A stretch of DNA of 64,000 bases from Naganishia liquefaciens (GCA_013423385.1 BLZA01000024.1:1-64000), one strand, 5' to 3'; shown: positions 11,758 through 23,284, counted from the first letter of the stretch. Made by a program: numbers and translations. The notes: generated by a model not told the origin, from the letters alone.

Positions 11758-12815
11758 AGCGTTTGTCGAAAGCTTTGGGCGGTCTGTTGGGTGGCAAAAG
11801 GTGCTTTAAGCTGTGGAGAGCTTCGAGGCGATAGAGCTCTCGGTACAAGTTGGCGCACTAGCAAACGATGAGGGATCCGACGGCAAGACAGCTGGTTCTT
11901 CAGCACTGTAGAGCTCCAGTGAATCGTTGAGCGGTTCGGGATTCCGAACGCGAATGCGTTGCTAAGACTTCTCACTCGCTCCACGCTAGGGCATGTCCGT
12001 ACCGAGGGCAGCGCCATAATGCCGCCTGCAGTGTGCAAAACCAAAGCGACGAACATCCAGATATGAGGAGCGCGGTATCGCTTGTGTGAGATGTCAAGTT
12101 CCTCAGGTTCGGAAGCGCGCAGTCCAACCTCTGCATCTTCGAATGGATAGCCTGGATTCCGCAGAAGGTATGATATCGCAATGATATGATATCGCAATGC
12201 CACGATGTCGCAATGCTATGTTATCGCAATGGTATGGCTGCATGGTCGGGAAGTTTCTGAGCACGGTCACAGTCAATATACTTTGTTCTGGTTGACCGAG
12301 CGATCTTCCATCATTGGGCCCTTCAGTGAAACGACGCCGCCTGATTGGACCGAAAGTGGGCGTAACGTTTCGCAAACCGCGAGCAAGATATCAGGTAAAT
12401 CGTCCATATGCAGGCTAAAGATACAGGATGCAAGGGTAACTCGATGCTATGCTACAAGAAGAGACATTGCGGAAGCCACAGCAACCGCAGAATCCATGAG
12501 GGGACGTCGGGAACGTCTGAGCGTCCCGTGCTGATGAGGGCTGCGATGCAGGCAAGGTCCATGGCATTATAGGGCTCCAGATGTTTTGGGTATTCGAGAT
12601 TATGCCGATATACCGAGATGACAGTGCTAGTTATGCGAGTGGTGATCGCTTCGGCATACGTTGTTAAAGCGAGATCCAAATTCGAGCTGTGGATCTCACA
12701 CGCCACGGTCAAGATCTCAGTATTCCAGATGATACTAGATGCGAGGCTGAGCAGGAATGCGTCAGTCGGGCTCGATGATCCCAGAATTCGCTCAAACTTA
12801 CCAAGTGCCTACAGC
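11758..12815. other. Intergenic region with a 16-bp tandem repeat and an unexplained open frame
   Basis: About 1 kb upstream of the kinase and downstream of the triple-motif gene. It contains four copies of a 16-base unit (12169-12232). A minus-strand frame from 12712 to 12452 is open for 86 codons and looks protein-like (for example HNLEYPKHLEPYNAMDLAC). It could not be joined in frame to the gene upstream: a good donor GTAAGT lies just after that gene's stop codon, so it may be a spliced 3' UTR or an alternative C-terminus. Confidence 0.45.
12169..12232. repeat. 16-bp tandem repeat, four units
   Basis: Four exact-length 16-base units, consensus tatgatatcgcaatgc, at 12169-12184, 12185-12200, 12201-12216 and 12217-12232, with one to three changes each. 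Every unit keeps the core tcgcaatg. The array lies about 410 bases upstream of the kinase start and could be a cluster of binding sites for one factor, which is inference. Confidence 0.85.
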
Positions 12816-14971
12816 TCATTCCTTATTCAGCGCCAAATCGGCACAAATTGCCGTGGGTCCGTCTTCCATGGAGTACTGCAATGGGGACAGTCAGGAACCG
12901 TTAATGATACGACAATGCACTGACTTACCTGAACGTACTCGAACGGGTTACTGTTCGGGGCGAACAAGCGATCGTGACTTGCGGAAGAAGTAGCATGTAC
13001 TTCTGCTTCATCCTCCTCGATGATGGTGTCAAAGGATAAGAATGCTTCCAGCACATTCGCGCGGCTAATCAGATCCGGGCGATAGCGATCACCCGACGTC
13101 GCGCTCTGAAGAATGTGCATGATGAATGGGTTTGCAGAGATCGAGGGGTGCTTGTCGACGATCTGTCTTGTGTCGAACAGCTGCAGCGCAGTCGATCGGT
13201 CTTGTTCTGCCGAGAAAGGGTCGTCGTCTTCGTCTTCCCCGGAATTGTGCATCGTCGTCGCTGACAAAGTCAAAGATCCCGCTGAACTGCTGCGATGGCT
13301 ATGAGAGGCGGTGATACTCCCTGCTGCATCGCTTGAAGCCCGACTTGACGAGGCAAACAACTTGTCCGGATCGACGTTGGCGGCTTGCCGAATGACATCT
13401 ACGTCGGCTTGATTTTGATCACCATCCATTGCCGCATCAGACAAGGATGAGGCGACAGAATCTGAGCTGAAGATGTCGGCCCATGATAGCTGCGGCCAAT
13501 GTGCATCGGCTGATTCGGCTGGGGTTGATTGCGCTGCCTCGATAGGAAGGACGAGAGTGCTTAACGACTCCTCGTTCCTGTCTTCGTCTTCTTCCGCTCT
13601 GCCTGTAATCCGCAGCAAACGCGTCTCTGCACATGGCTGCATCAATCGCTCATCCTCGGCAAACAGAAAGATGTGCGCCGCTTCCGAAAAGCTGTAGAGC
13701 TGGACAGGATACCAGTATACCGGCGAGTAGTGAGGCTGGTACATGCTGTCGATGCTGTCGGACGTGTTGCATTCCGAGTCTTCCAAGGCGTCGTCAACCT
13801 GCAGAGCTGCTTGTTCTCCATTATCACCGTGAATGATGCCGCGGAGAGACGAGGACGTAGAGTCTGAGCTGAAGACTTCGGACCACGTGAGCGTCGGCCA
13901 CTCGACCGATGGTCGTGCTTGTTCCCCTTGTCCGCCGATGGACACATCCTCGATTGCCGATGTGCTGTGAGCTGAAGTGTCACGGTCGATCAGAGACTGG
14001 ACTTGCGCTTCGCATATCCCGTTCTCCTCTTCGTCTTCTTCGTCGATGCGCGCCAATGCAGACGAGCTCTGGTACGTCGACTGGGCCTTAACGTTGCAGG
14101 TTCCCTGACTCTGCGTACTGGCCGCTTCGTCGACGCGCTGAATGCCGCTCGATGATTGACAGACCTGCGATTCGTCTTCATGCTGTTGGAAGATAGCGGT
14201 ATGTGCCACGCTACCCTCGTTAGTGCTGCTCTCGGACGCAGCGAAGGTGGCCCATGGGATCTCGCACAGAGACGAAGAGGAAGAGTCCGAGCTGAAGATC
14301 TCGGACCACGTGAGGGTCTTGCATGGGATAGAGGCGTTTGTGGCGGAAGGCGGCGGGTCGATCTCTGCAGGCAATAAAGAGGCAGCGTGACACTCGGGAA
14401 CCCCGTCGATGGCGTCGGTACTGTTGGCCGAAATGCTGATTGCAAAATTCGGAAGATCCGCAGATGATCCAGTGAGTGTGGCTGCATCTGCACGGCCGTC
14501 GCGGAAGGGACTCGTTTCTAAGGCCGCAGGCGATGCGTCATGAACGACAGCTGCCCATTGAGCAGTTGCAGCCTCCTCGACGGCTAGATCCTCCAGGAGA
14601 GAGTTTGTCGAAGGGATGGCTTCGAGATGCTTTCGAGTCCAGCTGTCGGACAGCGACAGGCCGGCGCAAAGTGTCGAGGAAGAGAACGTAGACGGCGCCG
14701 AAGTCGCACATGAGGAGGTCGTTTCGAGCGAGATTTGTTTGGCGAGGCGGCCGCGAGGACTGCTTTCGGTGGTCTGAGCGACAGGCGGGCCAACGGGGGC
14801 CACTTCATCGTTCGACTTGCGGCCGATGCCAAAGTGTTTAGCGATGCGTGAAAGCATCGACGCAGCGCATCTGCTCTGCTTGGAGCGAGACTGCTGGATG
14901 CCGAGTTAGCGGGGAAGCGTGGAGTTTCCTCTTCGGACACTTACTGCTCGCGGTAGAGCGATCTTGGTCAT
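12816..14971 (-). CDS. Unknown acidic Ser-rich protein with a triple WSEIFSSDS motif
   Basis: The main exon (14890 to about 12950) encodes a long Ser/Ala/Glu/Asp-rich protein. I place the start at 14971: a short first exon (MTKIALPRA, 14971-14945) is followed by a GTAAGT donor and an acceptor before 14890, joining in frame to QSRSKQ ... MLSRIAKHFGIG. The alternative is the internal ATG at 14857. Three well separated copies of a 17-residue motif stand out: LTWSEIFSSDSSSSSLC, LTWSEVFSSDSTSSSLR and LSWADIFSSDSVASSLS. Near the C-terminus there are NPFIMHILQS and NPFEYVQ. A final small exon gives YSMEDGPTA and stops at 12816. No catalytic domain, signal peptide or membrane segment is seen. The function is unknown; the motif copies look like short linear docking or phosphorylation sites. 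Confidence 0.7.
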
Positions 14972-16384
14972 TTTTGTGCGTGAACTGTCTACAAAGTGTG
15001 TAGACGATAGATAGACGAACGCTAGAAAGTAGGAAACTGGGCAAACACCAAGAAACGATAGGCAAGTTGTCTTTGAGCTGACCCAGGCAGCTACCCAGGC
15101 CTGCTCATTCAGCGAGAGCGGACATCAAGAGGCTCATGAGCATCGCGCAACAAAGCCACAAGTCCAAATAGCTGCTTGAGGTAATTTTCGGCGATTCGGT
15201 GTCTTGCGGCCAGCGATCCAGCGATACCTCAACAGCTCTTTCGGCTCTTTCGGCTCTCAGCTTGACGCGACGTCGACTGTGCGCAAAGACGAAGACAACC
15301 TGGTCTGCAGATCCTGGTGCGCAATCCACCGGAACCTGATCCCGCAATCCGATATCGCATAAAGTTGTTCCAGCATCTCGCAGTATTCCCCTACTCACTC
15401 GTCCGGAAGGCCGGACCAACCCGAACCTCTTTCTACCACGATCACGCCGGTTCTGAGGAGTTGCTTTACTCGATCGTGCAGCCGTCCCCCACGATACCCC
15501 CGATATCGCCTTGACCTAGAAAACAAGCATCCTTTCGGGTCGGGTGACAAAAGCTCTGGAAAAACAAAAACAAAAGGCCTCGTGGACGCGGGATGCTGCG
15601 AAACACGTTGCAAAAGTGCCGAAAGGGATTCGCATCAATTCCGCAGATCCCGAGAGCTTCTTGCAGTACCTTCTTTGATATTGGCTGATGTCTTGCATAC
15701 GGTGTCCTTTTGGCAAGGCAGCTGGAAAGTAAAGAGTACCTGGGTCTGTTTCCTGTTCTCGTGCCGCTCGTCAAGCTTCCGCTGAGTCACCATGGTCCGA
15801 GAAGGACCACTGTCTTGACGGGACGTGGTTCTGAATGTCGAATTCGCATTCCATAGATATTTCGACCGTCGTGACTAGAGAAGAGGGCTGTAAAGGCAGA
15901 ATAGTATCGTCCAGCGATCTCTGGCCAACGTGAACGTCCTGTTTCTTCGCAACCGCTCATTCGGGGTTTTCCCCGTTGTGGTTCGTCGCGAAATGTCCAG
16001 AAGTCGCCCAGCGATACCCATTACAGTAAAACAAGGCAACGCCGCCGTCGTCATTCGTTGAGCCGCATGCATCCCGCATGATAATCGCAATCCACCCCTG
16101 CATTCCAGCATTTCGCGCTAACGGCACCCGATCCGCGGTCCGAGGATACCCGCGCGAGGCTACGGTGTTGCCATCCTGTAAACGTCCTCGACCTCAGCCA
16201 TGTACACCTTGGAGGCAAAGCCAAGCGGCAAGAAAGTCAATATCAAGACACTCGGCGGACTCGTAATCTATCTTATACAACTCGCTCAAACGTCATTATA
16301 GTCATGAAAAAGATACAACGCTCTGCCCCTCGCGCCGCCCACGCGCCCCGTACGGCCCCCTCGCGCGCAGTCACCGAACCGCAC
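14972..16384. other. Intergenic region, 1.4 kb
   Basis: Lies between the start of the triple-motif gene and the stop of the coiled-coil gene, both minus strand. Several open frames of 60-100 codons exist on both strands, but none shows a recognisable motif or consistent splice sites. I see no RNA gene and no repeat beyond short simple runs. Confidence 0.5.
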
Positions 16385-18765
16385 TCACACATCGCCCCGT
16401 GAGAACGACCGCGACATGACCGGCGTCGTGCCCGCCAACACCTCCATATACCCGCGATTCTGCGCCGCCAACGACCCTTTCCCTGTCCCCTCGGCCGCGT
16501 ATCCCTGTATCCTACGTCCGAGCGTCTTGACGTCCCAATATGAGCCCACCACCGCTGCCGCCGACGCCGCATCGGGACTTTTCGTCGCGCGTACGGGCAC
16601 CGCATGGCTCTGAAATGTCGATCGAATACTCGAGTCGGATAACCCGCGCGGACGCAGCGTGCGCTCGAGCAACGGCGGCAAGGCGTCGTCCTCGGGCACG
16701 GGCTGATCAATCACGGCGTCGACGGCGTTACTGATCTGACGTCGATGTCCGTGCCTTTTCGCGCCAAACTCCATCGACGGCTTTGCACGGATCGTCGGTG
16801 CCGTTGTCGCGGTCGCTGCCACGGGACGTTGTGCGCCCGCAAATATCCCCATCAGCCCCGCCCGCTGCCTAACACTCCCGTCGCCGAGCGTCATCGCCGG
16901 CCGCTCTCTCTGCTGCCGCTGTCGCACGACCGGTCCTTCCTCCTCGGCGAGCGTCGACCGGCGGATGATTCCCGTACTCGCAAACTCGACATTGACGTGC
17001 GTCGTACTAGCTGATGTCGAGGGTTCCAGTTTCGGTCCGCGTGTTGTCCCCGAATTGGCCGTCGCCGACGCAGCCGCCGCCCCCGCCGCCGACGTTGTGG
17101 GCTCGGCGGCGGTCCCGGTAAACAGTTTTTGTATCGTCGGCGCAATCCACCCGAGCGTCGCCCCGGCAGCTCCGCGCCTCGTCTCGCCTTGCTCTTCCAC
17201 GGCGGCCGCGACGGCATCCCTCATGCGTGCAACCTCGCCGGGATCGAGAATGACGCGATTGACCACCCCACGAAGCTCGACGAGTTCCCCGAGCAATTCC
17301 TTGAACAGCTTGACGAGGTGCATGAAATCCTTGCGCGCGACGAGACTCGCCGCGGTCGGGGCAGGCTGACGGCGTTCTTCTTCCAGTAGGCCGCGTGCAT
17401 GCGCACGCAGGCCGTCGATATCCCGCATGAGCGCCTTGATCGTTGATGCCGAAAGATGCCCAACATCCCCGGCCAGATGCTGCCGCCTGAGCCGGCGCGT
17501 CAACGTCGGCACGTCGGCCTGCCTGACGCGCTGCAGGATCTTGCCGATATGGTCCGCGAGCACGAGCAGGCTCGCCGTCGTCGAATCGGGCATGGACGCG
17601 GGCGTAAACGTCGAATACGGCGTCGTCGGCGTGGCGTGTGACGTCTCGGAGCCCCTGCGCGATGGGACGCGCGACGACGTATCCTCGAGCCCGAGCCCGC
17701 GCAATGTCGGCCGCCCGTCCACTTTCGCCTCTGTCTCTGCCTCGTCGGTCTGCACCCCGATGCTGACCATGCCCCGTGCGGGCGGGAAATACCCTTCTCC
17801 GAGGGGCGAGACGGGCGGCCTAAAACTCGGCGTCAAGCTGAGCCGTTTCCTGCGCGGCTGCGGCGGCTGCTGCTCGATGGACGCGGACGCAAATGCGGAC
17901 GGCCCAGGACCGGACGAAACACTCGACAGCGAAACGTCGCGCGCATGCTGGCCCTCTTCGCCCTCGACGATGGCCTCGCACGAGTCCGCGGCGGCGGCCG
18001 AATTGTTGCGTACGCGGGGCGACGTCGCGGCCTGCCACGAATCCTGTCGGTTGTGCGTGTACGGCGGCGGATTGCTCCGTACCGAGGCGAGACTCGGCGT
18101 GAGGCTGTAGTGCCGTGTGTGCGTGTGCGTGTGCGTGTGCGACGGGGTCCCGGTGAGCGTCAACGGCCGTGGGAACCCATCGGCAGGGGTCGCGGGCAGC
18201 TTGGTCGTCGTGCTGGCCATCGTCCCGCGCCACTCGTCATTCTCCTCGCGCAGCCGCTTGGCCTCTCTGCGTACCTCTTGCAGGACGCCCGCCAGCTGAA
18301 GATTATCATGCCGCAGCAGCGTGTTATCCGCCACGAGTCCCTTGAGAACCTCGTCCGCGGCATCAACCTCGATGCGCTCGACGACGTTCGCGAGCCGTTC
18401 CCTGGCGGAATCCACGAGCGCCCCGATTTCGCCGGCACGCATATCCCTCCATCGACTGGCCTCTCTGCGCGCCCGGGCGAGCTCGGCCTGGAGCTGTGCC
18501 ATCTTGATCTCGATGGCGCGATGCACACCCGCCGTGTCGATCTGGACGACGGGCTCCTTGGCGGCGGCGGCGGCGGCGGCGGACAGGTCGGTACGGAGGG
18601 CGATGATGGTGGCCTGGTTCATGGCCTCGGTCTTGGTCATCTGGCTCAGGCGCTGCGAGGTTTCCAGGGTCAGCGCCATTCCCCCTCCCCCTCTGTGCTC
18701 CCGCGCGCACTCACCCTCTCGAGCTGCTCGCTCCGTGCGACGATATCCTGGAGACGCGAGTCCAT
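16385..18765 (-). CDS. Large coiled-coil protein, function unknown
   Basis: Two exons: 18765-18715 (MDSRLQDIVARSEQLER) and 18652-16385, joined over a 62-base GTGAGT...CAG intron, giving about 772 residues. The N-terminal 150 residues form an Ala/Glu/Arg-rich coiled coil (IEIKMAQLQAELARARREA). A disordered Ser/Pro/His section with a (TH) run follows. A second helical block is the best candidate for a conserved domain: LVLADHIGKILQRVRQADVP, STIKALMRDIDGLRAHARG and ARKDFMHLVKLFKELLGELV. The C-terminus is Ser/Arg-rich. I recognise no named family. Because of high GC, several other frames across it are open by chance. Its start is 237 bases from the divergent Btz gene, so a shared promoter is possible. 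Confidence 0.75.
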
Positions 18766-19002
18766 GGCCCGGTGGGTGGGTGGGGTGGGGGATGTGGTCG
18801 CTGGGTGTATATTTCTCTTTGACGCTGTTGTTGTTTCACCTCGGCCGCGCGGGAAATTCAGCGGGGCGCACCCCACGCGATTTCCCCGCCAAAAACGCGG
18901 TCGGCAGAGAGAGAGAGGGTCATCCAGCGTCGCGAGTAACGCCCCCCCCCACCCACCCAAGCACCACACCCACACCACACCACACCACTCGCGCGCGCCC
19001 AC

Positions 19003-20739
19003 ATGCCCGCCGCCACGAAACAACGCAGGAGAAGGAGACGCGACCAGGCGCACGACGGCGAAGAGAGCGCAGACGAGAGCGCGGGCGGCGCGTCCCATAG
19101 CGGCAGCGACGGCGACGACGGCGACGGCGACGAGTCGTCCGTCGAGTCGGCCGGGAGCGTCAGCGAGGGCGAGGGTGAGGGGGAAGGGGAAGGAGACGAG
19201 GAGCGGGAGGAGCAAGCTCTTTCGGACGCCGATGCCGACGCCCACGACAACGCCTCGGCCCCGGCCCCGATCCAGGAAATCTCGTTTCAAGAACTGACCG
19301 CCCGGAACCCTTCCCCTTTGGCGCCACCACGCCCGGCACGCACCACCAATCGCGCCGCCTATCTCGCCAAAATAGCCTCGGATCCGACGTTTGTTCCGCG
19401 CGTGGGCAAGTTTTGGACGCATGATGAGCGGCACTATGCCGCGGGCAGGGTCGGAGAGGGAGAGTATGCCGGGTTGAGGCAGATGAGCGAATATTGGAGG
19501 GGAAGGGCAAGGGGCGCGAGGGGCGCGAGAGGAGCGAGGCCGAGGCCGAGCGGAGCGAGCGACGCCCCGAGCGAAGCGAGGAACACCTCGAGCGAAGCGA
19601 GAAACCCCACGAGCGCAGCGAGCAACGCCCCGAGCGAAGCGAGGAACCCCTCGAGCGAAGCGAGGAACACCGGCTCCCTGAGCGCAGCGAGCAATCCCGT
19701 TCCCCCAAGCATAGCGACCGATCCCGTCTCCTCGAACACTGCGACCGAGGCCGACCCCTCGACAAACGGCCCCGCCGCCGCCGCCGCCCCCACCTCCGCC
19801 GCCCCCACCTCCGCCGCCCCCACCGCCTCGACCTCGGCCGCCAAGTCCAACGCCTGGTCCGGCCCGCCCGGGCGCTCCGATCGCGGCTCATGGGCGCACG
19901 ACGGGTACGCCGAGCTCGCGCGAGAAGAGGCAGCGCGTGCGGCCGCACGGGAACGACAGCGTGGGCGCGGGCGCGGGCGCGGGCAAGGAGGCATGGTCAG
20001 GGGAATGTACCGCGGACGCGGACGTGGTCAGGTGCATCCCGTCGACCGGACGCACATCGAGCCTCCCGCTCAGCCCCGCAACGCCACCGCTGCTTCGCCC
20101 GCCCCTTTCACCGCCCCGCCCGCCCCGCTCGCCCCGCCCACGCCGCCCGTCAATCCACCCTTCAGCGACCACGAGCCCTCGGCCATCACCGCCAACCTGC
20201 AAAGCCAAGCGGAAGCCGCCTCGCTCCTTCAGCAGCAACAACTCGCCGCCGCAGCCGACGCCGCCGCCCGTCTCGCCCACCTCGACATTTCCCCGGCCTC
20301 GCCGCGCCCGCCTTCGGGCCCGCCGGCCATCTTGCCACCGGGCATCGCCATGGCCGCCAATGGCACATACTACGACACCTATACCGGCCAACCCGTCGTC
20401 TGGGTGCCCTCGCCCATCCCGCGCTATCCGGACGCATACCCACAGGCGTATCCGCCGTACCCGCCTTATCCATACTACCGCCAAGACTACCGCCAAGACT
20501 ACTATCCCCCGCCCCAGCCCCAGCCGCAAGCGTTCCGCAACGACTCGCCCTTTCCCCCCTTCCCGGCCGACCCGACATACTTTATGCCGCCGCGGCCGCA
20601 GTCCAAGGTCGAGATCCGCGCGCCCGGTGAGCCGACGCAGAACCCGAACGCCGGGGCGATTGCCGCGGCGACGCTCAAGGATCCGTCGAGGTATACGTCA
20701 CACGACGCTCATCAGTATGGAGGGATCAGGTACCCGTGA
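19003..20739 (+). CDS. Btz (CASC3/Barentsz-like) domain protein
   Basis: Single open exon of 578 residues. Acidic and basic Ser-rich N-terminus, then the Btz core: NRAAYLAKIASDPTFVPRVG followed by KFWTHDERHYAAGRV, matching the eIF4AIII-binding DPxFVPRxGxFWxHD signature of CASC3/Barentsz (PF09405). A second part of the motif is the Arg/Gly-rich stretch (RGRGRGQGG, RGRGRGQ). The C-terminus is Pro/Tyr-rich (PYPPYPYYRQDY). In animals the family is a core part of the exon junction complex on spliced mRNA; a similar role in mRNP biology is inferred for this intron-rich fungus. The region between the Btz core and the Arg/Gly box is expanded by a 21-base tandem repeat encoding Ser-Glu-Ala-Arg-Asn units. 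Confidence 0.78.
   Translation: MPAATKQRRRRRRDQAHDGEESADESAGGASHSGSDGDDGDGDESSVESAGSVSEGEGEGEGEGDEEREEQALSDADADAHDNASAPAPIQEISFQELTARNPSPLAPPRPARTTNRAAYLAKIASDPTFVPRVGKFWTHDERHYAAGRVGEGEYAGLRQMSEYWRGRARGARGARGARPRPSGASDAPSEARNTSSEARNPTSAASNAPSEARNPSSEARNTGSLSAASNPVPPSIATDPVSSNTATEADPSTNGPAAAAAPTSAAPTSAAPTASTSAAKSNAWSGPPGRSDRGSWAHDGYAELAREEAARAAARERQRGRGRGRGQGGMVRGMYRGRGRGQVHPVDRTHIEPPAQPRNATAASPAPFTAPPAPLAPPTPPVNPPFSDHEPSAITANLQSQAEAASLLQQQQLAAAADAAARLAHLDISPASPRPPSGPPAILPPGIAMAANGTYYDTYTGQPVVWVPSPIPRYPDAYPQAYPPYPPYPYYRQDYRQDYYPPPQPQPQAFRNDSPFPPFPADPTYFMPPRPQSKVEIRAPGEPTQNPNAGAIAAATLKDPSRYTSHDAHQYGGIRYP
19561..19691 (+). repeat. 21-bp coding minisatellite inside the Btz gene
   Basis: Six tandem units, consensus about gaacncctcgagcgaagcga, lengths 20, 21, 21, 21, 21 and 27 bases. 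Because the unit is a multiple of three the frame is kept, giving a repeated Ser-Glu-Ala-Arg-Asn-x-x peptide. The other two forward frames are also open through it. Seen directly. Confidence 0.85.
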
Positions 20740-21649
20740 TGCAGGTGCTCGAGGATGTATAATAGCAACAAAATGGGTCATGTAAATCAAGGTGAAACTC
20801 CGGGTGGTGATTCCCGCGGCAGAGGTCATTCATAATATGCATGCCTGTCCTCTGCGTTATTCTTAGAGGCCGTCGTGTCAAAGACTAGGATGGGCTCGTG
20901 TGCGTGTACATGCGTCTTTGTCTGGGATACGAATCTTCTCCACCCTTGGCCGCATGCAAACAAGGCCCTCGCTCCGACTGTCGCATCAGGGATTCAGAAC
21001 GTGCCTCAACACTCTGTGTTTCCTGGCTATCTCATCATTTGGTTCGTGCTACTGGGACCCGTCAGCTGAGGTTGGTATGCTTCCATTATATCCCGTCGAA
21101 ATGTTTTGGTGCTGATGGTTTCTTGACCACAAGCGAGCGGCACAACGTCCTCTTGCTGTCAGGGAAAATGACCTCGGATCATCGTGCAAAATTCCTGCGG
21201 GATCGAATACGCGCCTCCCACGCACCGATGTGATGAGCAGGCGCGATAGCATTAGCGTTTGCGATATCGGTCCGACTCTGCACGGAATCTCGACTTGGAG
21301 AACGGAATTGATGGATGATAGGTATTTGAGACTTTGGGCCTTGCAAAAGCCGGTCAGAATACGAATCGCGCTATCCTGCAGACGGTTTGTCGGATGCCTC
21401 TGGTATTATCAACATGTTCCGCCCAGATCTGGCGCTGTGTGCACTTCAAGACTGCCACCCGGGCAGGACACTTGGAAGTGTTGAAGGAAAAAAAAAAAAA
21501 AATTCTTTGCGACCAAGGGTATAAAGCGGCAACAGAGTCAAGACAAATTGCTCGAATGTGAGCATTAAGAGCTGTTCCATAGTGCCGACGGAGAAAACTC
21601 AGAAAGGAGCGGTGATAGCGACGTGTGTCGAGGACTTTTTTTTTTTTGA
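20740..21649. other. Intergenic region with a poly-A and a poly-T run
   Basis: Downstream of the Btz gene. A run of 15 A lies near 21488-21502 and a run of T near 21638-21648. Otherwise only short open frames without recognisable content. It probably holds the Btz 3' UTR. Confidence 0.5.
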
Positions 21650-23030
21650 GAAATCACACTAGAGCAGTCTGAGCAATTATGTCATCTGGATTCTCGCTGC
21701 ACCTTGCGATGTCTTGCAAGCGCACGCAGAACGGTGGGTAGTAAGCAGCCGAATTGCAGCGAAGTCGTCTTCGAGGTTGACTGGAGCACTCATTCTGAAA
21801 GCAAAATCTAAAGACCGACTTCTCGCATCGGGGCATGATCCCGAGGTAGTGATCTCGTACGCGAACGTGTCTCCACCAGTGATCCGATTTCCCATGCCAC
21901 CTACTTCTAGTATGATCAGCCGGGTATGCTCGACTCTGCTCGAGTAGCCGCAAGAAGCAGTGTTTACAAGGATTATAAGCTTGTAGCGAGAGCCCTGGAA
22001 GCACACCCTTTGGAAAGTGCCACGCATGGGGCCTCTCTCGCCAATGGGCAAGGGCGACGGAAGGGTTCTCACCAACGTTGTCGTCAAGTCTGCCCTTGAT
22101 GAAAACGAAGGAGTCTCACATTGTGAGAGTTTTGTTTTTGATTAAGCGATCACACTATGACAATCGCTAGGATTCTTCTCATCGCTCGTGGTGGCATATT
22201 ACGCGGCTTCCCGAGTCTGAACGATGCTGAAGCCTTTGATGACGGTTTTGAAGGACATGATAGGCCTGAATATGGCTCGTGTCATTGTATAGCCTCGCAG
22301 ATTTGCTCCGTGCAAAATCTGGCACTGGCTATGTGATGACACAGAATTTTTTGCCGGAGTCGTACATTCCGTAATGAAATTCATGTTTTCCTCGTAATAT
22401 GATGGGCTCACCGTTCCACAATATTCCGCTGAGCGAACAAGGCGCACATTTGCATATGTCGGGGTGTTGCAATCGACAAGCAAACCAGTCATACTGGAGA
22501 AACAGGTCCCGAACCGACCACCATGTTTTTCTTCCGTTTTCAAGAACAATTTATCACGCTAGAATAATCTGCAATGCGACGGACTGTTTCCGCCACCTTC
22601 GAGATGTCATAGTCGAGATATAGCGGTTCTCTACGAGAAGTAGTTACAAAGAGCTCATTCGAAAAGACGATGACCCCGTTCAGGCGTTCTGTGTCATGCT
22701 CATCCAGATTGGCAGCCGGACCTAGCCATAGTCGCTGCTGGAAGCCTCGCAAACGCAATAAAGCCTTGAGCCGTGGGCAAAGCACCGTGTCCACTCCACA
22801 AGTCAATCCAGACGCGTCTAGCCTTGCCGACGCCAGTGACGAATGTGGGGCAGGGCTCGGTCGACTACACTTGGAGAACCTAGACCTTTGTTCCTTTGAC
22901 TCCAGCCTGCAACGACGAACGCCTCTTGTGAATCGATGCCTCAGATTGTGACCGGCTCGTACGTTTTCGCCTTGCTGCCGAGACCTCAGCGTCTGGAAGC
23001 ACCCCGGAAGCTCTCGCGGGGATCATGATT
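21650..23030 (-). CDS. Possible unknown gene, exon structure unresolved
   Basis: Several minus-strand frames look protein-like but I could not connect them with confidence. They are: a start MIPARASGVLPDAEVSAARR near 23027 with a basic KRTSRSQ stretch; an open frame about 22950-22540 containing LRGFQQRLWLGPAANLDEHD and EPLYLDYDISKVAETVRRIA; a frame 22549-22199 containing DCNTPTYANVRLVRSAEYCG; and a frame 22087-21677 containing HTRLIILEVGGMGNRITGGD and APVNLEDDFAAIRLL. No domain is recognised. It may be one lineage-specific gene with short exons, two small genes, or a decaying gene. Coordinates are an envelope, not a gene model. Confidence 0.3.
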
Positions 23031-23284
23031 GGAGTATGCGATATTTCGTCCAATCGTTCCAGTCGTCACAGAATGAACGGTGTCATGCTCGGCAGCGCAT
23101 GAATACATGTCCATTCGAACGGTCTCGGTAATGTGGCCCGATATCTGAAGAGATCAACAGCTTGAGGTTCAGTCCCAGCTTGAACAAACTAGAAGTGATA
23201 CCAGGGATTGCAAGTTCGGGATTTGAGCTAATACATAATGTGGCAGCCCAGAATGCTTCAGCTAGACATCCAGCCCCTTCCACT

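Noticed and set aside
12452-12712. 86-codon minus-strand frame as a separate gene or extra C-terminal exon
   Set aside because: No start in good context and no splice combination keeps the frame from the gene upstream; left as an open question.
15105-15774. Open frames between the coiled-coil and the triple-motif genes
   Set aside because: About 100 codons each, overlapping on both strands and without any recognisable content.
19494-20630. Long second-frame and minus-strand open frames over the Btz gene
   Set aside because: High GC and the 21-base repeat keep several frames open; only the frame with the Btz motif is supported.
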